Below, piece after piece: positions 29,549-37,346 of a DNA stretch of 64,000 bases. The notes below the pieces were generated by a model. That model saw nothing but the letters and a program-made list of their open reading frames with translations, had not been told where the DNA came from and did not search any database. A program made the translations under genes and the position numbers. Origin of the DNA: Mesorhizobium sp. (GTDB taxonomy: Bacteria > Pseudomonadota > Alphaproteobacteria > Rhizobiales > Rhizobiaceae); the NCBI RefSeq assembly GCF_016793485.1, contig NZ_JAEULZ010000001.1:434001-498000 (forward strand), given 5' to 3'. How positions within the stretch are numbered: position 1 is the first letter of the stretch; each line of letters begins with the position of its first letter.

Positions 29549-31219
29549 ATGGTTAGGTATTCCGGGCCTGAGTTCGTCTTTGTTCCGCTGGGCGGCGTCG
29601 GCGAGATCGGCATGAACTTCGCCCTCTATGGCTTCGGCCCGGCCGACGCGCGCGAATGGATCATCGTCGACGTAGGCGTGACCTTCCCCGATCCCACTCT
29701 GCCCGGCGTCGATCTCGTGTTGCCGGACATCCGCTTCATCGAAGGACAACTCGACCGGCTGCGCGGCATCATCATCACCCACGCCCACGAGGACCATTAC
29801 GGCGCGCTGCATGAGTTGTGGCCGCGCCTGAAGGCCCCGCTGTGGATGACGCCTTTCGCCGCCGGCCTGCTGGAGGCCAAACGCCAGGGCGAAGGCAACG
29901 CGCCGAAGATTCCCGTCACGATCTACAAGGCGGGAGAGACGTTCGAGGTCGGCCCGTTCAAGATCGAGGCCATACCGGTTACCCACTCCATTCCCGAGCC
30001 GCTGTCGCTCGCCATAACCTGTCCGCTCGGCACTGTGGTCCACACAGGCGACTGGAAGCTCGATCCCGACCCGGAGATCGGCCCGATGACCGACGAGGCG
30101 CGTTTCCGGGCGCTGGGCGACGCGGGCGTGCTGGCGCTGGTCTGCGATTCCACCAACGCGCTGCGCGAGGGTGAGTCTCCGTCGGAAAAGGAGGTCGGCC
30201 AAGGCCTTCGCGCTGTCATCGAGGCGGCTCCGGGCCGCGTTGCCGTCACCACCTTCTCCTCCAACGTGGGGCGCGTGCGTTCCATCGCGGAAGCAGCCCG
30301 GGACGCGGGCCGTCAGGTGCTCGTGCTCGGCCGCTCGCTGAAGCGCATGATCGGCGTCGCCGCCGAACTCGGCTACATGGAAGGCATCCCGCCCTTCATC
30401 GCCGAGGAGGACTACGGCTTCATCCCGCGCGAGAACATCGTCATCATCTGCACCGGCAGCCAGGGCGAGGCGCGGGCTGCGCTAGCTAAGCTTGCACGCG
30501 ACGAGATGAAGACCGTCTCGCTCACTGCCGGAGACACGGTCGTCTATTCGTCGCGAACCATCCCGGGCAACGAGAAGGCGATCCTGGAAATCCAGAACCT
30601 GCTGATCGACCAGGGCATCAAGATCATCCAGGACGGCGACGCGCTGGTGCATGTGTCTGGTCACCCGCGTCGCAATGAACTGCGCAAGATGTACGCCTGG
30701 ACGAGGCCACGCATCGGCATTCCAGTTCACGGCGAGGCTGCCCATCTGGTCGCGCAGGGATCACTCATGGCGCAGTCCGGTATCCCCGAGGTTGCGCAGG
30801 TGCGTGACGGCGACATGATCCGCCTTGCCCCAGGCGCCGCCGAGATCATCGACAAGGTGCCGTTCGGCCGGCTCTACAAGGACGGCCGTCTCGTTGGCGA
30901 CGACGAGCAGATGGGCATCAAGGAGCGCCGCAAGCTGTCGTTTGCGGGCCACGTCGCCGTCAACGTCGTCCTCGACGAACGCTACGAGATGGCAGGCGAT
31001 CCCGATATCGTGGCCGTTGGCGTCGCCAAGGTCGACGGCCGGGGCGAGGACATGGAGGACCTGATGCTCGACGCGGCCGTCGGCGCGGTCGACAGCATTC
31101 CGCGCCAGCGCCGCAAGGACCTCGATCTTGTTCAGGAGGCAGTCCGGCGTGCTGTCCGTGGTGCGGCAAACGAGACATGGGGCAAGAAGCCTCTGGTGAC
31201 GGTCTTCGTCACGCGGTAG
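29549..31219 (+). CDS. rnj: Ribonuclease J
   Basis: The 556-aa metallo-beta-lactamase/beta-CASP ribonuclease. The zinc-binding HAHEDHYGAL motif is at about 79-88, VHTGDWKLDPDP (about 164-175) gives the aspartate, and the beta-CASP part has SRTIPGNEKAI and HVSGHPRRNELRKM (about 370-383). RNase J is a 5'-to-3' exonuclease and endonuclease for mRNA and rRNA maturation; alphaproteobacteria have one copy. It lies in the conserved birA-rnj-mce order. The ATG follows GGCGAGGGGACAGC. Confidence 0.95.
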   Translation: MVRYSGPEFVFVPLGGVGEIGMNFALYGFGPADAREWIIVDVGVTFPDPTLPGVDLVLPDIRFIEGQLDRLRGIIITHAHEDHYGALHELWPRLKAPLWMTPFAAGLLEAKRQGEGNAPKIPVTIYKAGETFEVGPFKIEAIPVTHSIPEPLSLAITCPLGTVVHTGDWKLDPDPEIGPMTDEARFRALGDAGVLALVCDSTNALREGESPSEKEVGQGLRAVIEAAPGRVAVTTFSSNVGRVRSIAEAARDAGRQVLVLGRSLKRMIGVAAELGYMEGIPPFIAEEDYGFIPRENIVIICTGSQGEARAALAKLARDEMKTVSLTAGDTVVYSSRTIPGNEKAILEIQNLLIDQGIKIIQDGDALVHVSGHPRRNELRKMYAWTRPRIGIPVHGEAAHLVAQGSLMAQSGIPEVAQVRDGDMIRLAPGAAEIIDKVPFGRLYKDGRLVGDDEQMGIKERRKLSFAGHVAVNVVLDERYEMAGDPDIVAVGVAKVDGRGEDMEDLMLDAAVGAVDSIPRQRRKDLDLVQEAVRRAVRGAANETWGKKPLVTVFVTR

Positions 31220-31227
31220 AAGGCGGC

Positions 31228-31632
31228 ATGCTCGGCCGCCTCAATCATGTCGCCATCGTTGTTCCCGATCTCGCAGGGGCAGCCGCCATCTATCGCGATA
31301 CGCTCGGCGCGACGGTCAGCGACCGCCAGGCGTTGCCGGAGCACGGCGTGACGGTCGTTTTCGTCGATACCGGCAACAGCAAGGTCGAGCTTCTCGAGCC
31401 GCTGGGCGAGGGATCGCCGGTCGCATCTTTCCTCGAGAAAAATCCGTCCGGCGGCATGCACCACCTGTGCTACGAGGTGGACGATATCATCGCCGCCCGC
31501 GACCATCTGAAGGCGTCTGGCGCGCGCGTGCTTGGCGACGGTACGCCGAAGATCGGCGCGCATGGCAAGCCCGTGCTTTTCCTGCATCCGAAGGATTTCG
31601 CCGGCACGCTGGTGGAGCTTGAGCAGGCATGA
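31228..31632 (+). CDS. mce: Methylmalonyl-CoA epimerase
   Basis: A 134-aa vicinal-oxygen-chelate protein starting MLGRLNHVAIVVPDLAGAA. Metal ligands fit the family: His in LNHVAIVV (about 7), KVELLEPLGEGSP (Glu) and GMHHLCYEVDD (His), with LVELEQA at the C-terminus. It interconverts the R and S forms of methylmalonyl-CoA in propionate metabolism, a pathway finished by B12-dependent methylmalonyl-CoA mutase, which links it to the cobalamin genes elsewhere in the window. The ATG at 31228 follows AAGGCGG; earlier in-frame codons lie inside rnj. Confidence 0.93.
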   Translation: MLGRLNHVAIVVPDLAGAAAIYRDTLGATVSDRQALPEHGVTVVFVDTGNSKVELLEPLGEGSPVASFLEKNPSGGMHHLCYEVDDIIAARDHLKASGARVLGDGTPKIGAHGKPVLFLHPKDFAGTLVELEQA

Positions 31633-31919
31633 CCTGGGTATCCGTCATCGCGATCTACTTCGTGCTCTGGTGGCTGGTGCTGTTCACGATGCTGCCCTTC
31701 GGATTGAAGACGCAGGACGAGGACGGCGAAGTGACGCTCGGCACTGTCGCCAGCGCCCCGAAAGGCCCGCATATGCTGCGCGCCGCTATCCGCACGACGA
31801 TCGTTTCGGCGCTTATCGTCGCTGGCTTTTACGGCGTCACGCGTGGGTTGGGGCTTGGCATCGACGACATTCCGCGCATCGTGCCGGACTTCAAAAGTGA
31901 CGCTGGGTCACAGGGCTGA
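31629..31919 (+). CDS. DUF1467 family small membrane protein
   Basis: The 96-aa protein begins MTWVSVIAIYFVLWWLVLFTMLPFG (first helix about 5-25, ending in the family LPFG motif), then a loop with VASAPKGPH and a second helix about 55-75. DUF1467 proteins are small alphaproteobacterial membrane proteins usually found between mce and proS; function unknown. The ATG overlaps the mce stop, so the pair is coupled. Confidence 0.88.
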   Translation: MTWVSVIAIYFVLWWLVLFTMLPFGLKTQDEDGEVTLGTVASAPKGPHMLRAAIRTTIVSALIVAGFYGVTRGLGLGIDDIPRIVPDFKSDAGSQG

Positions 31920-31948
31920 GGCCCCTAACCGGCTTGTTTCAACTGCAC

Positions 31949-31976
31949 AAAAAAAAAGCAAGGCACGAGGCCTTGC
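31949..31976 (-). terminator. Intrinsic terminator, minus strand
   Basis: On the minus strand a GCAAGGC stem, 5-base loop and GCCTTGC are followed by nine T residues. In the plus direction the tail is AATTTAAA, much weaker. No protein gene on the minus strand leads into it, which implies a non-coding transcript. Confidence 0.8.
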
Positions 31977-32097
31977 AATTTAAACGCGTCCGATCTGTTT
32001 CCGGTGTCCGGCGGCAGCGAAACCGCGCCTAGATCGCATCCTCCCAAGACTTTGACCGCGTAGGGAAGACAGATTTTGCTCTGCCCTCTCGGTTATG
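31949..32097 (-). ncRNA. Candidate trans-acting small RNA, possibly the alpha-r9 (Smr9C) family
   Basis: On the minus strand a GTGACA (32127-32132) and a CTAGTG (32104-32109) are 17 bases apart. About 150 bases further a textbook intrinsic terminator occurs. The predicted transcript is about 149 nt, has no ribosome site or open frame, and contains several complementary segments (for example GATCTAG near 32034 with CAGATC near 31993). As I recall, the Sinorhizobium meliloti sRNA Smr9C is of this length and lies next to proS; that link is from memory and synteny, not a sequence alignment. Terminator evidence is strong; the exact 5' end is a prediction. Confidence 0.55.
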
Positions 32098-32346
32098 CAG
32101 GGACACTAGACTAAGGCCGGACAAATTGTCACGCACAATTTTACGTTTGCGACGTTACAAATGTGCTGCAATGCACAATTCCTTTGCAGGGGATGCCTTT
32201 CAAACGGACAACGCCAAACAGGCACCCTGAGACGCTGCCGCGTCGGGTTTCCATTCCGTCTTGAAATCGCTATGAAGCGCTTGCATGCGTTTCGCATGGA
32301 ATGCCGATTCCGGCTCCATCTTCATCGCCTTTTTAACGGACCCACA

Positions 32347-33675
32347 ATGCGGCTTTCGCGCTATTTCCTGCCCATACTCAAAGAGAACCCGCGCGAAGCC
32401 GAGATCGTCTCTCATCGCCTGATGCTCAGGGCCGGCATGATCCGCCAGCAGGGGCAGGGCTCGTTCAGCATGCTGCCGCTCGGCAAGCGCGTGCTCGACA
32501 AGGTCTGCCAGATCATCCGCGAAGAGCAAAACCGCGCCGGAGCGCTGGAAATCCTGATGCCGACGATCCAGTCGGCCGAGCTCTGGCGCGAGAGCGGTCG
32601 CTACGACGACTATGGCAAGGAGATGCTGCGCATCAAGGACCGCCAGGAGCGCGACATGCTCTACGGTCCGACCAACGAGGAGATGGTGACGGACATCTTC
32701 CGCACCTACGTCAAGTCGTACAAGGACCTGCCGCTCAACCTCTACCATATCCAGTGGAAGTTCCGCGACGAGGTGCGTCCCCGTTTCGGCGTCATGCGCG
32801 GCCGCGAGTTCCTGATGAAGGACGCCTACTCCTTCGACCTCGACTACGAGGGCGCGAAGGCGGCCTACAACCGCATGTTCGTTTCCTACCTGCGCACCTT
32901 CACGCGCATGGGCCTGCAGGCGATCCCCATGCGCGCCGACACCGGCCCCATCGGCGGCGACCTCAGCCACGAATTCATCATCCTCGCCGACACCGGCGAG
33001 AGCCAGGTGTATTGCCACAAGGACTTTCTCGAATTGGCGGTGCCCGGCGAGAATACGGACTTCGCCAACGACGCCGAGATCGGCGGCATCGTGAAGGATT
33101 GGACGACACCTTACGCTGCAACGGACGAGATGCACGACGAGGCTGCCTGGGACAAGATTCCCGCCGCCGACCGCCTCTCGGCGCGCGGCATCGAGGTCGG
33201 CCATATTTTCCACTTCGGCGAAAAATATTCGAAGCCGATGAACGCGGCGGTGCAGGGGCCGGACGGAAAGCAGCATTTTGTCTCGATGGGGTCGTACGGC
33301 ATTGGGCCGACGCGGCTCATCGCGGCGATCATCGAGGCCAGCCACGACGATGCCGGCATCATCTGGCCGGAATCGGTCGCGCCGTTCGATGTCGTGATCA
33401 TCAACATGAAGGTCGGCGATGCCGAATGCGATCGCCTGTGCGAGCAGCTCTACGCCGCCCATCAGGCTGCCGGACTGGATGTGCTCTATGACGACACTGA
33501 CCAGCGCGCCGGTGGCAAGTTCGCCACCGCCGACCTGATCGGCATACCGTGGCAGGTCATTGTCGGTCCGCGCGGCGCGGCTGCCGGCGAGGTCGAGGTG
33601 AAGCGCCGCGCGACCGGAGAGCGCGACACCAAGACGGTCGAAACCCTCCTGGCTTCGCTCGGGCCCAAGAGGTGA
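32347..33675 (+). CDS. proS: Prolyl-tRNA synthetase, short bacterial type
   Basis: The 442-aa class II enzyme begins [20 protein letters not shown]. Motif 1 lies near residues 45-75, motif 2 is [32 protein letters not shown] (about 133-164), and motif 3 is [16 protein letters not shown] (about 314-329). The large editing insertion between motifs 2 and 3 is absent, as is usual for alphaproteobacterial ProS. It charges tRNA-Pro in the cytosol. The ATG at 32347 matches the family; an in-frame extension to 32161 crosses the intergenic region and is rejected. lolC and lolD follow without a gap. Confidence 0.95.
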   Translation: MRLSRYFLPILKENPREAEIVSHRLMLRAGMIRQQGQGSFSMLPLGKRVLDKVCQIIREEQNRAGALEILMPTIQSAELWRESGRYDDYGKEMLRIKDRQERDMLYGPTNEEMVTDIFRTYVKSYKDLPLNLYHIQWKFRDEVRPRFGVMRGREFLMKDAYSFDLDYEGAKAAYNRMFVSYLRTFTRMGLQAIPMRADTGPIGGDLSHEFIILADTGESQVYCHKDFLELAVPGENTDFANDAEIGGIVKDWTTPYAATDEMHDEAAWDKIPAADRLSARGIEVGHIFHFGEKYSKPMNAAVQGPDGKQHFVSMGSYGIGPTRLIAAIIEASHDDAGIIWPESVAPFDVVIINMKVGDAECDRLCEQLYAAHQAAGLDVLYDDTDQRAGGKFATADLIGIPWQVIVGPRGAAAGEVEVKRRATGERDTKTVETLLASLGPKR

Positions 33676-33680
33676 GCACG

Positions 33681-34967
33681 GTGACTTCCGCCGTGGCCGT
33701 GAAGCCTGCCGGGGCAGGGCCGTTCTCGGTCTTCGAGCGCATGGTCGCGTGGCGCTACCTGCGCTCGCGCCGCAAGGAGACGGTGATCTCCGTCATCGCG
33801 TCCATCTCCTTCCTTGGCATCATGCTCGGCGTCGCCACGCTGATCGTGGTCATGGCCGTGATGAATGGTTTCCGCGCCGAGCTTCTGACCCGCATTCTCG
33901 GCATCAACGGCCATCTCGTGGTCCAGCCGCTCGATACGCCGCTCGAGGATTATGATGCGGTGGCACAGCGCATCAACGGCGTCGCCGGCGTCAAGTTCGC
34001 GATTCCGCTGATCGACGGGCAGGTGCTGGCTTCAGGCGCAGTCGGTGCAGGCACCGGGGCGCTGGTGCGCGGCATCAGCGGCGAGAACCTGGGCAAGCTC
34101 ACGATCGTTTCCAAGAACATCAAGCACGGCTCGCTCGCCGGCTTCGACCAGTCAGAGGGCGTCGCGCTCGGCCAGCGCATGGCGAACAATCTCGGCCTCG
34201 TGCTCGGCGATTCCATCACGCTCGTCTCGCCCGACGGCGATGTGACGCCGATGGGAACGACGCCGCGCGTAAAATCCTATCCGATCGTCGCCATCTTCGA
34301 GGTCGGCATGTCGGAGTTCGACTCCTCGGTCATCTTCATGCCCTTCGAGGAAGCGCAGCTCTATTTCAACATGGAGGGGCGGGCGCAGACGATCGAGGTG
34401 TTCGTCGAAAATCCTGATAATGTCGACCAGCTTCGCGAACTGGTCGAGATCGCCGCTGCGCGGCAGGTCTACATCACCGACTGGCGGCAGCGGAACGAGA
34501 CGTTCTTCTCCGCGCTGCAGGTCGAGCGCAATGTCATGTTCATGATCCTGACGCTGATCGTGCTTGTCGCTGCGTTGAACATCATTTCCGGCCTCATCAT
34601 GCTGGTAAAGGACAAGGGGCGCGACATCGCGATCCTGCGCACCATGGGCGCGACGCGCGGCGCGATCATGCGCATCTTCCTGATGACGGGCGCGGCGATC
34701 GGCGTCACCGGCACCATCGCAGGAGTCATTCTCGGTGTCGTGCTCTGCCTCAATGTCGAGCGCATCCGCCAGTTCTTCTCATGGCTTTCGGGCACGGTCC
34801 TGTTCAACCCGGAGCTTTACTTCCTCAGCCAGTTGCCGGCAAAGATGGAGTTCGGCGAGACCATGTCCGTCATTCTGATGGCGCTGGTCCTGTCCTTCTT
34901 CGCGACGCTGTTCCCGGCCTGGCGCGCCGCCAAGCTCGATCCGGTCGAAGCGCTGAGGTACGAGTGA
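33681..34967 (+). CDS. lolC: Lipoprotein-releasing system permease LolC/LolE
   Basis: About 428 aa. One helix near the N-terminus ([30 protein letters not shown]) precedes a large periplasmic domain (about 65-280), followed by three C-terminal helices of the FtsX fold and the closing [18 protein letters not shown]. With LolD it lifts lipoproteins from the inner membrane. The GTG at 33681 is chosen because AAGAGG lies eight bases upstream; GTG at 33672, overlapping the proS stop, is the alternative. Only one LolC/E-type protein is encoded here, consistent with homodimeric LolF-like transporters in this group. Confidence 0.92.
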   Translation: MTSAVAVKPAGAGPFSVFERMVAWRYLRSRRKETVISVIASISFLGIMLGVATLIVVMAVMNGFRAELLTRILGINGHLVVQPLDTPLEDYDAVAQRINGVAGVKFAIPLIDGQVLASGAVGAGTGALVRGISGENLGKLTIVSKNIKHGSLAGFDQSEGVALGQRMANNLGLVLGDSITLVSPDGDVTPMGTTPRVKSYPIVAIFEVGMSEFDSSVIFMPFEEAQLYFNMEGRAQTIEVFVENPDNVDQLRELVEIAAARQVYITDWRQRNETFFSALQVERNVMFMILTLIVLVAALNIISGLIMLVKDKGRDIAILRTMGATRGAIMRIFLMTGAAIGVTGTIAGVILGVVLCLNVERIRQFFSWLSGTVLFNPELYFLSQLPAKMEFGETMSVILMALVLSFFATLFPAWRAAKLDPVEALRYE

Positions 34968-35644
34968 GCGCGCCGGTCATCGAACTCAAGGGCGTCGAGC
35001 GCCACTATGTTCAGGGGCAGCGCAAGCTGACTATCCTGAACGGCGCCGATTTCGCGCTCGTGCCGGGCGAAATGGTGGCGCTGGTGGCGCCGTCCGGGGC
35101 AGGCAAGTCGACGCTGCTTCATACCGCGGGCCTGCTCGAACGGCCCGACGCCGGCGATGTCATCCTCGGCGGTCGCGCCTGCGGCAGGCTGTCCGACGAC
35201 GATCGCACTGCAATCCGCCGCAACGACATCGGCTTCGTCTACCAGTTCCATCACCTGCTGCCCGAGTTCTCGGCGCTTGAGAACATCATGATGCCGCAGA
35301 TCATCAAGGGGCTGCCGCGTGCCGAGGCTGCCAAGCGCGCCGAGCAGCTTCTCGACTACATGCAGATCGGCAAGCGCGCCCACCATCGGCCGGCCGAGCT
35401 CTCCGGCGGCGAGCAGCAGCGCGTTGCAATCGCCCGCGCCGTCGCCAATGCGCCTCTGATCCTGCTGGCCGACGAGCCGACCGGCAACCTCGATCCCCAC
35501 ACGGCGTCTTACGTGTTCGACGCGCTTGCAGCGTTGGTGAAGCAGTCGGGACTGGCTGCACTGATCGCCACCCACAATCACGAGCTTGCCGCGCGCATGG
35601 ATCGCCGAGTCACCCTCTCCGAGGGCAAGGTCGTTTCCTTCTGA
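34964..35644 (+). CDS. lolD: Lipoprotein-releasing system ATP-binding protein LolD
   Basis: The 226-aa ABC ATPase. Walker A is APSGAGKST (about 44-52), the Q-loop is [12 protein letters not shown], the signature [14 protein letters not shown] (about 145-158), and Walker [14 protein letters not shown] (about 164-176). It powers LolC. The GTG start overlaps the lolC stop (GTGA). In many Rhizobiales lolD is followed by dnaE; here it is followed by a LexA-type operator and a micro-ORF instead. Confidence 0.95.
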   Translation: MSAPVIELKGVERHYVQGQRKLTILNGADFALVPGEMVALVAPSGAGKSTLLHTAGLLERPDAGDVILGGRACGRLSDDDRTAIRRNDIGFVYQFHHLLPEFSALENIMMPQIIKGLPRAEAAKRAEQLLDYMQIGKRAHHRPAELSGGEQQRVAIARAVANAPLILLADEPTGNLDPHTASYVFDALAALVKQSGLAALIATHNHELAARMDRRVTLSEGKVVSF

Positions 35645-35686
35645 CCATTAACGGTTTTTCCGCCTTCGCAACCCTCCCTTAACCTT

Positions 35687-35703
35687 CTGACAGGGCATGT
35701 CAG
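35687..35703 (+). terminator. Weak hairpin after lolD
   Basis: CTGACA (35687-35692) and TGTCAG (35698-35703) pair around a 5-base loop, 43 bases past the lolD stop. There is no T-run, so it may be only a weak terminator or pausing site. It abuts the 18-base palindrome at 35704. Confidence 0.3.
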
Positions 35704-35750
35704 GAACGCGGTACCGCGTTCTTGACACCTTGAACAAAAATAGAACAAAA
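35704..35750 (+). promoter_or_regulatory. LexA-type (SOS) promoter-operator
   Basis: GAAC-N7-GAAC at 35732-35746 is an exact match to the alphaproteobacterial LexA box. It overlaps the spacer and -10 region of a promoter with TTGACA at 35722-35727 and CAAAAT at 35746-35751. Just upstream, 35704-35721 is a perfect 18-base palindrome (GAACGCGGTACCGCGTTC) that could bind another dimeric regulator. LexA bound here would block transcription of the small gene at 35780 until DNA damage. The box is seen directly; regulation is inferred. Confidence 0.75.
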
Positions 35751-35779
35751 TAAAAACACATCAAAAACAGGAGCGAAAC

Positions 35780-35866
35780 ATGGCCGATCTGTTCCACGAC
35801 GTTCTCTCTCTGGTCTGCATGAGCACATTCCTCGTCGCATCGGCGATGTGGATCGGCGCGCTCTGA
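35780..35866 (+). CDS. 28-aa single-helix membrane micro-protein under a LexA box
   Basis: An ATG follows CAGGAGCGAAAC (GGAG seven bases upstream) and encodes 28 residues beginning MADLFHDVLSLVCMSTFLVA and ending in AMWIGAL. Residues about 8-28 form one hydrophobic helix. The gene sits 30 bases downstream of a LexA-type promoter. The closest functional parallel is Caulobacter SidA, a 29-aa SOS-induced inner-membrane division inhibitor; size, topology and control agree, but no sequence homology is claimed. A hairpin at 35915-35939 may end the transcript. Confidence 0.65.
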   Translation: MADLFHDVLSLVCMSTFLVASAMWIGAL

Positions 35867-35914
35867 GTTTATCGCGCCGGTCTCCAATCACTTCTCTCGT
35901 CGATGCCGGCGTTA

Positions 35915-35939
35915 AGCCTTTCTTCTTGTCGGAAAGGCT
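35915..35939 (+). terminator. Hairpin between the micro-ORF and the M50 peptidase gene
   Basis: AGCCTTTC (35915-35922) pairs with GAAAGGCT (35932-35939). No T-run follows. It may terminate the micro-ORF transcript, or mask the GGAAAGG ribosome site of the GTG at 35943. Confidence 0.4.
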
Positions 35940-35942
35940 AGG

Positions 35943-37346
35943 GTGGCCGGAAATCGAGTGAGGTACGCCTGTCCGGTCTCGTCCCCGGCCAGGCGGTCCG
36001 TCGGAGTGATGCCCTTGTCGCCTGCGCTTGCACTTTTGCTCGTAGCGCTCAATCTCGGGCTGATCTTCGTCCTTTTTGCGCTGCCGCTCGGCACGCGCAC
36101 TGTCAAAGCCACGCGTGTAGTTTCTGCAGGCAGGGACCGCCTCTGGAGTGCACTGTTTCCCTTTGGCGAGAACGCCGGCTGGTCCGGACAGCGCCTTGCT
36201 GTTGAAGCGCTTGGCGAACCCGGTCTGGCGCGTATGCGGCTTGGCTGGGAAGGTCGCGACGGCAAGCCGATCGAACATCTCGTCCGGCTGGAGGATGTCG
36301 TTCCCGGCCAGCGGTTTTCGATGCGGGTCATAGACGACAGCTCGCTGCATCCGACATTCTGGAAAGACTATCGAGACTCCGTGGAACTGGCCGGCGACGA
36401 CGATTCGATCCGCGTCACGCTATCGCGGACCGACCGCTACCGCGGCGCGGCCTTTCTCATCTTCCGCTACTTCGCGATGCGACGCGAACTGGCCAAATTC
36501 AAACGATGGGCCGAGACGGGCGAATACAGTTCCGGCGGCATCTTCGAGCATCCTGCGACCCAGATCGGCTTTGCCGCCTTGTCGGTCCTGATCATGTGGC
36601 CGGTGTTCGGGCTTACCTTCGGCGGTTTCCTTCTCGCCACCGTGCTGACCGCCGTCGTGGCGCTGCACGAGCTTGGTCACATGGCCGCCTTCCGCGTCAT
36701 GGGGCACCGCAAGGTGCGCATGATCTTCCTGCCGCTGCTCGGCGGCATCGCCATAGGCGGCAGGCCATATGACAGCCGCTTCGAGGTCGCCTTCGTAGCG
36801 CTCATGGGGGCGGGGTTCTCGGCGTTCCTCGTCCCGCTGGCCATCGCAGCCTGCGTTTATGCCCTGGGCGAGGGCTGGTTGGTCACGGCGACCATCCTCG
36901 CCATGCTTGCCGGCATCGGGGCGCTTTTCAACATCGCCAACCTGGTGCCCGTCTGGAAATTCGACGGGGGACAGGTGCTGCGCCAGATCTGCCCGGGGCC
37001 GGTCTCGCTTGCGCTGGCCTCTTTCCTGCTTCTCCTTGCGCTGCTGGGGATAGGCCGCGAGGCGGGCCTTCCGGATTCGCTGCTCATGGTGTCGGGCGCG
37101 GTCTTCGCAATCCTCAGCCTCATCACCGCGGGAACGGGTGTAAAGCCACGCCACGAACTGAAGCCGCTCGGTGGCATGGAGCGCGGGGCGCTGGCCTGTG
37201 CGCTGGTTGCCGTATTCGTCATCCACGCGTCAGGCGTTCTCTGGGCCTCGGCGCGGCTCGCAGACTGGCAGCAATTCGAACGACACCACCGCGCTCCCGC
37301 CGGTCAGCTCGCCGCCGTTTCGTACCGGCCGTCTCCGACACCGTAG
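35943..37346 (+). CDS. Membrane M50 (site-2-protease-type) metallopeptidase with N-terminal START-like domain
   Basis: Up to 467 aa. After a first helix (PALALLLVALNLGLIFVLFALPLG), residues about 55-185 resemble an SRPBCC/polyketide-cyclase-type domain, with VVSAGRDRLWSALFPFGENAGWSG and a regular beta pattern. The rest is a multi-helix membrane protein with the zinc motif HELGH (residues 242-246) and a distal NLVPVWKFDGGQ (about 332-343), the HExxH and LDG-type sites of intramembrane proteases. A soluble lipid-binding-type domain fused to an intramembrane protease is unusual; its substrate is unknown. Start uncertain: GTG at 35943 has GGAAAGG upstream, ATG at 36009 would remove 22 residues. 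The stop touches the ggt stop, tail to tail. Confidence 0.75.
   Translation: MAGNRVRYACPVSSPARRSVGVMPLSPALALLLVALNLGLIFVLFALPLGTRTVKATRVVSAGRDRLWSALFPFGENAGWSGQRLAVEALGEPGLARMRLGWEGRDGKPIEHLVRLEDVVPGQRFSMRVIDDSSLHPTFWKDYRDSVELAGDDDSIRVTLSRTDRYRGAAFLIFRYFAMRRELAKFKRWAETGEYSSGGIFEHPATQIGFAALSVLIMWPVFGLTFGGFLLATVLTAVVALHELGHMAAFRVMGHRKVRMIFLPLLGGIAIGGRPYDSRFEVAFVALMGAGFSAFLVPLAIAACVYALGEGWLVTATILAMLAGIGALFNIANLVPVWKFDGGQVLRQICPGPVSLALASFLLLLALLGIGREAGLPDSLLMVSGAVFAILSLITAGTGVKPRHELKPLGGMERGALACALVAVFVIHASGVLWASARLADWQQFERHHRAPAGQLAAVSYRPSPTP

Larger units (their letters stand above)
31920..32346. other. 427-base intergenic region upstream of proS
   Basis: The region between the DUF1467 gene and proS is AT-richer than its surroundings. 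Its left half is explained by a minus-strand small-RNA candidate with promoter and terminator (31949-32132). The right half (32133-32346) should hold the proS promoter; no clear pair was found. A TGTGCTGCAATGCACA near-palindrome lies at 32162-32177. No convincing protein gene is present on either strand. Confidence 0.6.

Noticed and set aside
32162-32177. TGTGCTGCAATGCACA as a PhaR-type operator
   Set aside because: The symmetry is imperfect and there is no phasin gene here; the resemblance is too weak to call.
32106-32297. 63-codon minus-strand frame upstream of proS
   Set aside because: No ribosome site, unusual composition, overlaps the promoter of the sRNA candidate.
32161-32346. N-terminal extension of ProS
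   Set aside because: The extra residues are Cys/Arg-rich, match nothing in ProS, and cross the intergenic region; ATG 32347 gives the family N-terminus.
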